This document shows, one piece after another, positions 16,871 to 25,792 of a stretch of DNA of 64,000 nt. The first letter of the stretch is position 1; the number at the start of each line of letters is the position of its first letter. Both the position numbers and the translations under genes were made by a program. This stretch comes from Pseudomonadales bacterium (GTDB taxonomy: Bacteria > Pseudomonadota > Gammaproteobacteria > Pseudomonadales > Pseudohongiellaceae). Under the pieces are notes generated by a model, which made no database searches, had not been told where the DNA came from, and saw nothing but the letters and a program-made list of their open reading frames with translations. The DNA lies in NCBI GenBank assembly GCA_023257655.1, contig JALRBQ010000013.1:186001-250000 (forward strand), in the 5' to 3' direction.

Positions 16871-17746
16871 CTAGGCCAGCGCCGTGCTGAACAGGTTCAG
16901 CAACCGACTCCAGGCCCGTTCTGCCTGCGCCTCGTCATACACTGCCGAGTCAGGTGGGCACCACCCATGCAGGGTACCGGCATAGACTTCGATCTCCGCG
17001 CCCAGACCGGCGGCGGCATAGGCTGTCCGCAGGGTATTTTTTGCCTCCGGATCATTGGCATCGTCGTTCTCGGCCACACAGTGCAAGACCTGTGCGCGTG
17101 TCTGTGGAATCAGCAGATGCGGGCTGTTGTCTGCATCCGTGGCAAGTCCACCGCCGTGGAAGGTTCCACCTGCAGCGAGACGCTCGGGCACCGCCGCCAG
17201 GGTCCGCATGACCATCGGTCCACCCATGCAGTAGCCAGTGGTACCGATGCCGCGAGACGTGTCGACCGCCGCCTGGGCATCCAGAAACGCAACCATGGCA
17301 CGGGCGTCAGTGAAGTGGGTGTCTGCATTCAGGTTGCGCGCCATTGGCAGCACGATATTGCGGGTCTCGGTGTCGCCGAAACTGGCCCCTTCACCGACGA
17401 CCGGGGAGCGGGCATCGCGATAGAAGGGATTTACAACCAGCACCGAATAACCGGACTGGGCCAGGCGTTTGCCCATGGCACGGAACGCCGGACGCAGGCC
17501 AAGGATGTCGGGCCATACGATCACCGCCGGATGCCGACCCGTAGACGGGTGCACGAAATAACAATCCGCGACGCCATCGGGCGTTGTGACATTGACGTCG
17601 GTCTCCGTTACCGCCTGCGCATTCGCCACAGGGGGCAGCATCATCGCCAGGCCAACAGCGGCTGACAGCTTGCCGAAGCGCCGACGCGTGACGCCGGTGC
17701 GCTGCAGCAACTCGTCGACATCTCTCTGGGTATCTAGATCACACAT
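16871..17746 (-). CDS. Tat-exported dienelactone hydrolase-family enzyme
   Basis: This 291-residue alpha/beta hydrolase has a dienelactone hydrolase core. The nucleophile is Cys173 in GYCMGG, a candidate acid lies in VAENDDAND and the catalytic His in TLHGW. The N-terminus is extended and carries a twin-arginine motif (TRRRFGKLSAAVGLAM), so the enzyme is likely exported folded to the periplasm. Related proteins hydrolyse lactone or ester bonds; the natural substrate is unknown. It stands alone on the minus strand, with a terminator downstream and a 194-nt gap upstream. Confidence 0.85.
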   Translation of the reverse strand: MCDLDTQRDVDELLQRTGVTRRRFGKLSAAVGLAMMLPPVANAQAVTETDVNVTTPDGVADCYFVHPSTGRHPAVIVWPDILGLRPAFRAMGKRLAQSGYSVLVVNPFYRDARSPVVGEGASFGDTETRNIVLPMARNLNADTHFTDARAMVAFLDAQAAVDTSRGIGTTGYCMGGPMVMRTLAAVPERLAAGGTFHGGGLATDADNSPHLLIPQTRAQVLHCVAENDDANDPEAKNTLRTAYAAAGLGAEIEVYAGTLHGWCPPDSAVYDEAQAERAWSRLLNLFSTALA

Positions 17747-17895
17747 GGTTTTCTCCTGATTCGCTCACCTGCAGTGCCGAAGGGCATGGCCTGGAGTCGA
17801 TATTATTGGTTTCCTCGAGCCGGGATATGAGAGTATTTGGGCCAGACCAAAAACTCAATACTATTTTGGGTTACCCGCCGCGCGGGACGGGTACC

Positions 17896-17927
17896 CCATC
17901 CTGCCATCCTGTCAACCTGCCATCTTG
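17896..17927. repeat. Degenerate 8-bp tandem repeat upstream of an RBS
   Basis: Four successive 8-mers (CCATCCTG, CCATCCTG, TCAACCTG, CCATCTTG) run into the ribosome-binding site of the next gene. This is probably simple-sequence drift. It lies in the 194-nt gap between the divergent hydrolase and NHL genes. Confidence 0.5.
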
Positions 17928-17940
17928 AGAGGTGCTGCCC

Positions 17941-19074
17941 ATGCGTTCGCCCGGCCGACGGCATTTTCTGACCAGCCTCGCCCTCGGGGCAATGGCCTCC
18001 GCCTGCAGCCTTCCGCTACAGCGGACCCACTCTCCCCGGGTCAGAACCATCGCCGGTACTGGCAGCCCCGGCTACGAAGTCGAGGGCAGTGCCGGATTGC
18101 TTGCCACCGGAACACCCGTCAACAACCCCTATGGCATCGTCGTCGGGCCCGACAACGCCCTGTATTTCTGCGAAGTGGATTCGGGGCGAACACGGCGTCT
18201 GACGATCGACACCGGGCACCTGACCACGATCGCAGGTAATGGCACCAAGGGTTACAGTGGCGATGGTGGCCCGGCATTGGCGGCGGCCTTCTCGGCACCC
18301 CATGAGATCCGCTTCGACAACCGCGGCAATCTGTTTGTGGTGGAGCGGGATTCGCATACCGTTCGTCGTATCGACGCCGCCAGCGGCCACGTTGCCACGA
18401 TCGCAGGCTCGGGCACGGCGGGCTATGGCGGCGACGGCGGTCCGGCCACCGCCGCGCTACTGCGCCAACCCCACAGCATCGCGTTCACCCCCGGTGAAGA
18501 TCTGCTGATCTGCGACATTGGTAACAGCCGGGTGCGTCGTATCGACGCCGCCACCGGTCAGATTTCAACCCTGGCCGGGACCGGCGTGCGCGAGGCCACA
18601 CCGGATTCGGCACCACTGTCTGGCACTCCGCTGCTGGGACCGCGTTCCATAGACACCGATCCCGACGGCAATGCGTATCTGGTCTTGCGCGAAGGCAATG
18701 CCGTGTTTCAGTTGAACATGCCTTCGCAGACCCTGACGCATATCGCCGGGACCGGCGAACAGGGGTATACCGGCGACGGAGCGCCGGCGCTTGCGGCCCG
18801 CTTCAACGGACCCAAAGGCATCGCCTACTCCGCGCGCGATCATGCACTCTACATCGTCGATACCGAGAATCATGTCGTGCGCCGCATGCTTCTCGACTCC
18901 GGGATCATAGAAACTGTGTTAGGCAGTGGAGAACGAGGTGACGGTCCGGACGGGGATCCGCTGCAGTGCCGACTCAATCGTCCGCATGGAGTCTGTGTGC
19001 ACGACGGCGTCGTGTATGTCACCGACAGCGAGAATCATCGCATACGCGCGGTGACCGGCTTGTTTGATGGCTAG
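17941..19074 (+). CDS. Tat-exported NHL-repeat lipoprotein
   Basis: Starting at ATG 17941 (GAGAGG about 10 nt upstream) the product has 377 residues. It begins with a twin-arginine signal (GRRHFLTSLALGA) and a lipobox-like MASAC with Cys22. At least five blades repeat the pattern xIAGTGxxGYxGDGGPAxxAxxxxPxxI, for example TIAGSGTAGYGGDGGPATAA. That is the SBBP/NHL propeller type common in exported proteins. It probably serves as a binding or scaffold propeller; no enzyme motif is visible. Its TAG overlaps the convergent rlmJ stop (CTAG at 19071-19074). Confidence 0.8.
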   Translation: MRSPGRRHFLTSLALGAMASACSLPLQRTHSPRVRTIAGTGSPGYEVEGSAGLLATGTPVNNPYGIVVGPDNALYFCEVDSGRTRRLTIDTGHLTTIAGNGTKGYSGDGGPALAAAFSAPHEIRFDNRGNLFVVERDSHTVRRIDAASGHVATIAGSGTAGYGGDGGPATAALLRQPHSIAFTPGEDLLICDIGNSRVRRIDAATGQISTLAGTGVREATPDSAPLSGTPLLGPRSIDTDPDGNAYLVLREGNAVFQLNMPSQTLTHIAGTGEQGYTGDGAPALAARFNGPKGIAYSARDHALYIVDTENHVVRRMLLDSGIIETVLGSGERGDGPDGDPLQCRLNRPHGVCVHDGVVYVTDSENHRIRAVTGLFDG

Positions 19075-19892
19075 TCTTTCAAGCAGCTGGCGGTGAAATT
19101 CGATTCCGTAAATGCCAACTGGGGACACAGGAGCGCAAAGGCTGCAGTGAGTTCTTCCGGTAATGTCCACGGCGGGTTGATGACGATCATCCCGGTAGCA
19201 GTCATGCCGGTGGCACCGACATCGGCCGCCGTGAGTGCAAACTGCCATACCTTACCGGTCGCGATCGCCGTAAGCTTTCTCAGCATCACCGGCAGCGCAG
19301 GATTTCCCACCACCGGATACCAGATTGCAAAGACCGCATTCGGCATGCGGGAATACCCCTTCTGCACACAAGTCACGACCCCCTCGTAGTCGCTCCTGTT
19401 TTCATAGGAAGGGTCGATCAACACGACCGCGCGGGCATTCTGGACGGGCAACAACGACGTCACAGCCTCGAAGCCATTATCATTGAAGACGCGCGTACGC
19501 CGATCGCGGGCGAAGGCAGCCTGTAGCCGGGGAAACTCACTCGAGTGCAACTCGAACAGACGCAACTCATCCTGCTCGCGCAACAGGTGTGAGGCGAGCA
19601 TCGGGGAACCGGCATACAGGCGTCTGGCGAGAAACTCCCGCTGCACTGCACCGTAGCTCTGCAACATTGCGGGCAGCGTCTGCAGGTTCACACTGCCAAC
19701 CCCGAGAGCAAATTCTCCAGTCTTGCGCGCCCTCTCACCATCTATGGCATACATTCCCGCGCCGGCATGAGTGTCGATGTAGCGGATCGGTGCCGGCTTC
19801 TGTTTCAGGTATTCCAGGATGAGCGCGAGTGTTGCGTGCTTGAGAAGATCGCCGAAATTGCCGGCGTGGAATTCATGGCGATAGCTGAGCAC
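19071..19892 (-). CDS. rlmJ: 23S rRNA adenine-2030 N6-methyltransferase RlmJ
   Basis: This 273-residue protein is a full-length match to RlmJ (YhiR), which methylates A2030 of 23S rRNA using SAM. Visible family marks are the N-terminal MLSYRHEFHAGNFGDLLKH, the SAM-binding YIDTHAGAG and the catalytic DPSYE at residues 160-164 (N6-methyltransferase D/N-PP-Y/F type). It is the last gene of a minus-strand run with the MazG-like protein, whose stop lies 5 nt upstream of its start. Its stop shares four bases with the converging NHL gene. Confidence 0.95.
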   Translation of the reverse strand: MLSYRHEFHAGNFGDLLKHATLALILEYLKQKPAPIRYIDTHAGAGMYAIDGERARKTGEFALGVGSVNLQTLPAMLQSYGAVQREFLARRLYAGSPMLASHLLREQDELRLFELHSSEFPRLQAAFARDRRTRVFNDNGFEAVTSLLPVQNARAVVLIDPSYENRSDYEGVVTCVQKGYSRMPNAVFAIWYPVVGNPALPVMLRKLTAIATGKVWQFALTAADVGATGMTATGMIVINPPWTLPEELTAAFALLCPQLAFTESNFTASCLKD

Positions 19893-19897
19893 AGGGG

Positions 19898-20266
19898 TCA
19901 GTACTCGGTGTATTTCTTGGAACTACCCCGAACCTTGTCTGCCGGGTACTTCTCGGCGTTCTGCCGAAGTTTCTCGCGTGCTGCCTGCAGCAGGTCGATA
20001 TCGAGTTTTCTGCTGAGGAGCAAGCAATACACAAACACATCGGCGAGTTCTTCGCCGACGCGTACGCGGGTGTTCGCGTCCGGATCCAGACTCTCGGATT
20101 CAGACATCCACTGAAAGATTTCCAATAACTCACTCGCCTCCACCGCCAGCGCCATCGACAGATTCTTGGGCGCATGAAACTGCTCCCAGTCCCGCTCTCT
20201 GGCGAACGCCTCGAGTTGTGTAATGAGCTCCTGCAAAGGGCTGGGTTCAGTCACTGCATGATCCAA
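19898..20266 (-). CDS. MazG-like nucleotide pyrophosphohydrolase
   Basis: This small 122-residue all-alpha NTP pyrophosphohydrolase is related to the MazG/RS21-C6 (dCTPase) group. The Mg-binding acidic pattern is clear: ALAVEASELLEIFQW (ExxxE) followed by EELADVFVY (ExxD). Such enzymes hydrolyse non-canonical or excess dNTPs to dNMP and pyrophosphate. It is 5 nt from rlmJ, so the two are likely co-expressed. A 13-bp tandem repeat array fills the gap on its upstream side. Confidence 0.85.
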   Translation of the reverse strand: MDHAVTEPSPLQELITQLEAFARERDWEQFHAPKNLSMALAVEASELLEIFQWMSESESLDPDANTRVRVGEELADVFVYCLLLSRKLDIDLLQAAREKLRQNAEKYPADKVRGSSKKYTEY

Positions 20267-20294
20267 TGGGTTTATTCAAGGCCAGGGTATGATT

Positions 20295-20372
20295 CTGGCT
20301 TTAGGTACTGGCTTTAGGTACTGGCTATACGTTCTGGCGTTAGGTTCTGGCGTTAGGTTCTGGCTTTGGGTT
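20295..20372. repeat. Six-copy 13-bp tandem repeat
   Basis: Six contiguous 13-bp units follow the pattern CTGGC(T/G)TTAGGT(A/T). Copies 1-2 and 4-5 are identical pairs and copies 3 and 6 differ at a few bases. The array fills most of the gap between the amidase stop and the start of the MazG-like gene on the minus strand. Copy number could vary between strains. It has no spacers, so it is not a CRISPR. Confidence 0.88.
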
Positions 20373-21862
20373 CAGGCGCTCGCCGCAACCAGATGTGGCC
20401 GCTGCTGCAAGAATTCGGTGAGCGACTCGTAGGCAAGCGCGAATTCCAGCACGCGCTTGTCGTCGCCAAATCTGCCGAGAATTTGCATGCCCATGGGGCG
20501 GCCTGTGCTGTCGAAGCCAACCGGCACATTCACGACTGGAATGCCGCCGAGACTCCCCGGAATCACCACTTCCATCCAGCGATGGTAGGTATCCATCGGT
20601 TGGCCGGCGATCTGTTGTGGCCAGTGAGTCTCTTTCGGATAGGGAAACACCTGGGCCGTTGGCAGAACCAGAAAATCATAGCGTTCAAACAGACGCTCCA
20701 ACTCTGCATACCAGTCGGCGCGGATCGCATTGGCACCGGCGACATCGGCGGCAGTCAGTTGCAGTGATTGCTCAATCTCCCAGATCAATTCGGGTTTCAA
20801 CAAGGGACGTGAGTCGGGATCGTTGTAATAGCGCTGCAAGCTCGCACGACCGGAATGTCGCAGCGTGGTCCAGCATTGCCACAGATCCGTGAGTGAGAAA
20901 TCCACACGGGCGGCATCGACCTGGGCTCCGGCCGTGGCAAGGGTTGCGAGTTGCGATTCACACAGCGGCAGAATGCCCGACTCCATTGCCAGATAACCGT
21001 CGAGGTTGCCCAGCCATCCCAGTCGCAGACCGGCGACTGGCAGTGGACTGAAGCCGTCGGCAAGCGGATTCGGTGCTATTGTCTGCAACAACCTGATCAG
21101 GTCTGCTGTAGAGCGACCCATAGGGCCGGATACCGAGAGCGCACGAGCGCCAGACTGATTCGCTGTCATAACGCTTGTGCTTGGTCTGAAGCCGATCACA
21201 TTATTGTAGGCAGCTGGATTGCGCAGCGATCCCATCATGTCACTGCCATCGGCGACCGGTAACAGATGCGCACCCAATCCACTGCCAGCGCCGCCGCTGC
21301 TGCCGCCCGCAGTGAGCGCCGGATTCCAGGCACTACCGGTAGCACCGAACACGGGATTATAGGTTTGTGATCCGAGTCCGAATTCCGGTGAATTGGTCTT
21401 GCCGATAAAGATTGCGCCGGCGCTGCGTACACGCGCCGCCAGATCGCTGTCCGCGTCTGCGATGCGATCGGCAAACAGCGGCGAGCCGCTTGTGAAGGGC
21501 AGGCCTGCGACCGCAGACAGATCCTTTACCGCATGTGGCATGCCGTGCATCCAGCCACGGTACTCACTACGCGCAAGCGCCTGATCGGCAGCAGACGCCT
21601 GTGCCATCAGCGATTCGTCATCAACCAGTGAGACGATGGCGTTATACACCGGATTGTAACGATGGATATGCGCCAGATACGCCGACATGACTTCGACACA
21701 ACTGACATCGCCCTGTCGAATGGCGGCGGAAAGTTGCAATGCCGAGAAGTCAGTGATGTCCGCCGGCAGCGCAGCAGCAAACAGGTTGACCGGAAATCCA
21801 GCCGACAGCGTCGCAACAGCGCCGCTGCCTGCCAGTGTCCTGAGGAATTGCCGTCTCTGCAT
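20372..21862 (-). CDS. Tat-exported amidase-signature enzyme
   Basis: This 496-residue amidase-signature protein has a twin-arginine start (MQRRQFLRTLAG) and so probably a periplasmic location. The Ser-cisSer-Lys triad is present: Lys113 (HAVKDL), cis-Ser188/189 (AGGSSGGAGSG) and nucleophile Ser212 (MMGSLRNPAA). The family hydrolyses varied amides, and export plus the lack of GatB/C neighbours rules out a role in tRNA transamidation. The stop lies at the edge of the 13-bp repeat array. A small lipoprotein gene ends 21 nt upstream of its start. Confidence 0.88.
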   Translation of the reverse strand: MQRRQFLRTLAGSGAVATLSAGFPVNLFAAALPADITDFSALQLSAAIRQGDVSCVEVMSAYLAHIHRYNPVYNAIVSLVDDESLMAQASAADQALARSEYRGWMHGMPHAVKDLSAVAGLPFTSGSPLFADRIADADSDLAARVRSAGAIFIGKTNSPEFGLGSQTYNPVFGATGSAWNPALTAGGSSGGAGSGLGAHLLPVADGSDMMGSLRNPAAYNNVIGFRPSTSVMTANQSGARALSVSGPMGRSTADLIRLLQTIAPNPLADGFSPLPVAGLRLGWLGNLDGYLAMESGILPLCESQLATLATAGAQVDAARVDFSLTDLWQCWTTLRHSGRASLQRYYNDPDSRPLLKPELIWEIEQSLQLTAADVAGANAIRADWYAELERLFERYDFLVLPTAQVFPYPKETHWPQQIAGQPMDTYHRWMEVVIPGSLGGIPVVNVPVGFDSTGRPMGMQILGRFGDDKRVLEFALAYESLTEFLQQRPHLVAASA

Positions 21863-21883
21863 GGACTCCTCCCCGATCGGCGA

Positions 21884-22315
21884 CTATTGGGCCGCCGAAC
21901 TCACGGCAACATTGAAATCAAGTACCGTCTCCCAGTAGGGTGGGCAAGCATTGCTGCCGAAAGTCGGGCCGGCGGTCTCGGCGGCACAACTCAATTCCAC
22001 CAGAATCGAGTGACGGCCACCGCCGATAGGCGTTTTCTCTACACGAACTGCGGTGATATCAGCGCGTCCCCAGCCATGGGTCTCAATCACTTCGTCAGAG
22101 TCGATTAACAGCGCATAGCCGGTATTATTGACGACCCAGCGCTTGGCGGCTGCCATTTTTTCAGTGCAATCGTTCGCGTTGACACAAATCGGAATCGTGC
22201 GCTCATACTGATCGGCCTGGGCGACGGTTGCAGTGCCGCCACCGGTAGCGCAGGAAGCCAGAACCAGGACCGAGAAGGCCATTGTGCAAATTTTCGCTGT
22301 TGGTGTTATTTTCAT
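21884..22315 (-). CDS. Small lipoprotein of unknown function
   Basis: The ATG at 22315 (with GGAGA upstream) gives 143 residues with a lipobox LASC (VLVLASCATGG). The mature part holds several Cys residues (ICVNANDC, LSCAAE, NACPP) that may form disulfides. No domain is recognised. It is followed 21 nt later by the amidase gene on the same strand. Confidence 0.65.
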   Translation of the reverse strand: MKITPTAKICTMAFSVLVLASCATGGGTATVAQADQYERTIPICVNANDCTEKMAAAKRWVVNNTGYALLIDSDEVIETHGWGRADITAVRVEKTPIGGGRHSILVELSCAAETAGPTFGSNACPPYWETVLDFNVAVSSAAQ

Positions 22316-22411
22316 TGGTCTCGTTTCTCCTTGTAATACCGAGCTGTTTGAATAGTGAGCGGTTCCGCGGTTGTAGTCCAGTAACAATTAGTGTCGTGCC
22401 CGCACCGGGGC

Positions 22412-23881
22412 TTATGCACCATCGCCTGCCCCTGCCAGCACCTTGGTCAACCGATACAAGAACTCCTGGCCCTCGAAATAGGTTTGGATGTCGATGCGTT
22501 CATTCTGTCCGTGCATGCGGACATCGTCGATGTCTCCAAACAGGCCGGAAACACCATAGACCGGTATGCCCGCATTGCGCAAATACAGCCCATCGGTTGC
22601 TCCCGTACTCATGGTCGGAATCACCGGGACGCCTGGCCACATAGCTTCTGTGATGGATTCAATAGCCGACAATAAGGGAGGTGTCAGGGGCGACGGCGGT
22701 GATTGTGTCGCAGCCCCGATAGGGGTGAGCGTCACCTGCGTTCCGATAACCTCGCGCAGCGTCGATTCGACCGCGGCAATGGAGGCGCCCGGCAGGACCC
22801 GACAATTGACTGTGGCGCGCGCACGTTGCGGCAGGGCATTCTGGGCGTGGCCCGCTTCCAGCATCGTCGCCACGCAGGTCGTGCGCAGTCGCGAATTGTA
22901 GAAGGTCTTGTCGGAGAAATAGGCAACTGCCGTCGGGTCAGGCGGTGTCAAAGTCACGCCGCGCAGCGCGGCGGCGAGCTCACCCTCTTCCAGCTCGGCC
23001 GACCGCTGGAAATACAGTCGCGTCACTTCGTTCAACTCCACCGGAAATTCGAATTCGGCGAGTCTCACCAGTGCTTCGGCAAGATGATAAATGGCGTTGT
23101 CGCGCACTGGCAGCGAGCTGTGGCCGCCGGGGTTGGTCACTTCCAGAGTGTAGGACTGGAAGACTTTCTCGCTGGCCTGTACCGCGTTTGACACATAGAT
23201 GCCGCCCTTGATCGCACCGCCACCGCCCTCATTCAAGGCATACTCGGCATCAATCAGTTCCGGGTGATTGGCGAGCAGCCACTGTACCCCGTTGTGCGGA
23301 CCACCCTCCTCATCCGCCGTCAGGGCCACGATGATGTCGCGGTCCGGCACGAAGCCTTCCTCCTTCAGCCGCAACAGATTGGCAATGTGAATCGCTGCCT
23401 CGTCCTTGTCATCCACGGTACCGCGCCCGTAGTAGTAGCCGTCCTGTTCAACGAAGGTAAACGGGTCCAGAGTCCAGTCAGCGGGGTCTGCCTCGACCAC
23501 GTCGATGTGGGCGAGCAGCAACAGGGGCCGCAATCCGAGGTCACGACCGCGATATCGGGCGACGAGGTTGCCCTTGCCCGGAGCGGGTTCGAGAACCTGC
23601 ACATCCGCTGCCGGGAAGCCCGCTGCCAGCAAGTGCTCGGCCATGGCCCGTGCCGCCCGGGTGTTATCGCCTTTGCTATTCGTGGTGTCGATCTCCACGA
23701 GTTCCTTTAACAGGGCGCGGGCGCGCTGCTGGTGTGGCAACAACTCGGCGGTATCGCTGCGGGAGGGCGGCAGATCAGTGGCCGGCGCGATTTGCGAGGG
23801 GGACTCCTCGCTGCAGGCGGAGAGCAGGCTCACGAGGGTCAGTGCAAACAGCAGGGGCAGGCGGGAAAGACGTTGGCGCAT
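22412..23881 (-). CDS. M20-family metallopeptidase lipoprotein
   Basis: Starting at ATG 23881 (CAGGAA upstream) the protein has 489 residues with a lipobox SAC at Cys23, so it is an envelope-anchored enzyme. It belongs to the M20/M25/M40 di-zinc peptidases. The signatures are LLAHIDVVEAD (first His and Asp), YYGRGTVDDKDE (bridging Asp) and LTADEEGG (catalytic Glu and ligand Glu), followed by a dimerisation-type insert and a C-terminal lid. It resembles CPG2/PM20D1-like enzymes that cleave peptides or N-acyl amino acids. It probably acts in peptide scavenging with other exported peptidases in the window. Confidence 0.9.
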   Translation of the reverse strand: MRQRLSRLPLLFALTLVSLLSACSEESPSQIAPATDLPPSRSDTAELLPHQQRARALLKELVEIDTTNSKGDNTRAARAMAEHLLAAGFPAADVQVLEPAPGKGNLVARYRGRDLGLRPLLLLAHIDVVEADPADWTLDPFTFVEQDGYYYGRGTVDDKDEAAIHIANLLRLKEEGFVPDRDIIVALTADEEGGPHNGVQWLLANHPELIDAEYALNEGGGGAIKGGIYVSNAVQASEKVFQSYTLEVTNPGGHSSLPVRDNAIYHLAEALVRLAEFEFPVELNEVTRLYFQRSAELEEGELAAALRGVTLTPPDPTAVAYFSDKTFYNSRLRTTCVATMLEAGHAQNALPQRARATVNCRVLPGASIAAVESTLREVIGTQVTLTPIGAATQSPPSPLTPPLLSAIESITEAMWPGVPVIPTMSTGATDGLYLRNAGIPVYGVSGLFGDIDDVRMHGQNERIDIQTYFEGQEFLYRLTKVLAGAGDGA

Positions 23882-24016
23882 GGTCGATTCCTGGCGAGTG
23901 TTTGGTTGGAGTGTGTATGGAGAGCGCCGCCGGCACGCTGCGCGGCTGGTCACATCAGGATAATACATCACTTGGTGCCCGGACACAGAATCACGCCAGG
24001 GTGGCGGAAGCGCGCC

Positions 24017-24298
24017 CTACTCGGTGGTCGTGGCCGAATCGAGAGCGTCGCGCACGAGCGCATCGAGTTCACCACTGATGGCGGCTGCCAGCAGTTCCCG
24101 ATAGCCACCGATGGACTGCTCGCCGACGAAGATTTGCGGCACGGTACGTTGTCCGGATTTCTCCATGATTTCGCGGGTGAGATCGGCATTGCCCTGCAGG
24201 CTGATCTCCTCGTAGTCATAGCCGCGGCTGCCCAATAACTGTTTCGCAGCGGAACAGTAACCACAAAACCTTGAGGTATATACCTTGATCAATGCCAT
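24017..24298 (-). CDS. grxC: Glutaredoxin 3-type
   Basis: This 93-residue single-domain glutaredoxin has a dithiol active site C12-G-Y-C15 (RFCGYCSAAK), a cis-Pro loop TVPQIF (Pro54) and a GSH-binding GGYRE-like segment. It reduces disulfides and mixed glutathione disulfides in the cytoplasm. The CGYC rather than CPYC motif occurs in some proteobacterial GrxC. It stands between dbpA (33 nt upstream) and the M20 peptidase on the same strand. Confidence 0.93.
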   Translation of the reverse strand: MALIKVYTSRFCGYCSAAKQLLGSRGYDYEEISLQGNADLTREIMEKSGQRTVPQIFVGEQSIGGYRELLAAAISGELDALVRDALDSATTTE

Positions 24299-24331
24299 AA
24301 CTCCTGCCTGAACTCCTCTCGTTGGTGTTGA

Positions 24332-25714
24332 CTAGCGCAGTCTGCGCACCCTGAATCGTCTGCCCTTGATCTTGCCCGACTCCAGAATCGCAAGCGCCTG
24401 CCTGGCAACCTTCTGTTCCACCGCCACATAGGCACAGTTGTCGAACAACGTGATCTTGCCAATCTGCGTGCCCGACAGCTCGGCTGTCGCTGTCAATGCT
24501 CCGAGCAGGTCACCGGCGCGCAGTTTTTGCTTACGACCGCCGCTAATGCTGAAACAGACCATCGGCGGGTACAGTTTGAAACCTCTTGCTGCCTGATCAT
24601 CGGGCAGGGACTGCAACTCGACCTCACACCCCTGCAGCTCGGTGATGGCTTGCAGCCGGCCGTGCTCGGCGGCACTGACGAGGCTGACGGCCAGACCCTT
24701 GCACCCGGCGCGACCCGTCCTGCCAATACGATGAATATGTACTTCGGGATCCCGACTCAGCTCCACATTGACAACCAGCGCCAGCTCCTTGATATCGAGT
24801 CCGCGCGCAGCCACATCGGTGGCGATGAGTAAGGTACTGCAGCGACTGGAGAACTGGGTGAACACCTGATCCCGCTCGGCCTGTTCGAGGTCTCCGTGGA
24901 GGGCCAACGCGTGCAGATCGTGCTGCCTGAGGCCCTCGGCGAGTTCCTGGCATTGCTGTCGCGTGCTGCAGAATACGAGACAGGATTCTGGCTGGTAATG
25001 TCCGATCACCCGGTACAGAGCCTCTGCCCGATCCATCCCTTCCAGCCGATAGAAAACCTGCTCGATTTCCGGGCCAGTGTCAGGCCCATCGACCCGCACT
25101 TCGACTGTATTCGACTGTACGGCCGCGCTGACCGCCTTGATGCCAGCTGGATAGGTCGCCGAAAACAGCAGCGTCTGGCGCTGCGGGGAGGTCTGGTCGA
25201 TGATCGCCATGATGTCGTCGTGAAAGCCCATGTCCAGCATGCGATCGGCCTCGTCGAGCACCAGGGTCTGAAGCGTGCCGAGTTGCAGCGAGCCCTTGTC
25301 AAGATGCTTCAGGATACGTCCGGGAGTTCCCACCACGATATGCGGATCACGTTGCAGGGAGGCGAGCTGTGCGCCCATCGGCTTGCCCCCACAGAGCGTC
25401 AGGATTTTGATGTTGGGAATGGCGCTGGCGAGACGGCGAATTTCAGCGGTTACCTGATCGGCCAGCTCCCGCGTCGGGCACAGCACCAGCGCCTGGGTTG
25501 CATAGGCCAGGGCATCGAGTCGGTTCAACAGGCCAATGGCAAACGCTGCCGTCTTGCCGCTACCGGTTTGCGCTTGCGCCAGCAGGTCCCGACCCTGCAA
25601 CAGGTCCGGCAAGGTCTGCGCCTGCACGGGTGTCGGTTCGCGATACCCCAGCGTGGTGATGGCGGTCTGCAACTCAGGACGCAGCGGCAGAGCAGAAAAA
25701 ACATTGGCGGACAT
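24332..25714 (-). CDS. dbpA: ATP-dependent RNA helicase DbpA
   Basis: This 460-residue DEAD-box helicase has a Q-motif (GYREPTPVQAQ), Walker A AQTGSGKT, DEAD in VLDEADRM, SAT in LFSATYP and HRIGRTGR in the second RecA domain. The C-terminal ~75 residues match the DbpA RNA-recognition domain, ending in a basic GRRFRVRRLR. That domain binds hairpin 92 of 23S rRNA for 50S assembly. Length is typical of the family (about 457). Another rRNA gene, rlmJ, lies 5 kb away. Confidence 0.95.
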   Translation of the reverse strand: MSANVFSALPLRPELQTAITTLGYREPTPVQAQTLPDLLQGRDLLAQAQTGSGKTAAFAIGLLNRLDALAYATQALVLCPTRELADQVTAEIRRLASAIPNIKILTLCGGKPMGAQLASLQRDPHIVVGTPGRILKHLDKGSLQLGTLQTLVLDEADRMLDMGFHDDIMAIIDQTSPQRQTLLFSATYPAGIKAVSAAVQSNTVEVRVDGPDTGPEIEQVFYRLEGMDRAEALYRVIGHYQPESCLVFCSTRQQCQELAEGLRQHDLHALALHGDLEQAERDQVFTQFSSRCSTLLIATDVAARGLDIKELALVVNVELSRDPEVHIHRIGRTGRAGCKGLAVSLVSAAEHGRLQAITELQGCEVELQSLPDDQAARGFKLYPPMVCFSISGGRKQKLRAGDLLGALTATAELSGTQIGKITLFDNCAYVAVEQKVARQALAILESGKIKGRRFRVRRLR

Positions 25715-25792
25715 GGAATGGCGGCTCGGGCGAATGGGCGAGCATCATACCAGAAGCCGGGCCGGGTTATGGTGCCAAATGCGCGGCTGCGT

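Noticed and set aside
20295-20372. CRISPR array
   Set aside because: The units are directly abutting 13-mers without spacers, and no cas genes are nearby.
20372-21862. GatA of the tRNA amidotransferase
   Set aside because: A twin-arginine export signal and the absence of gatB/gatC rule out a cytoplasmic tRNA role.
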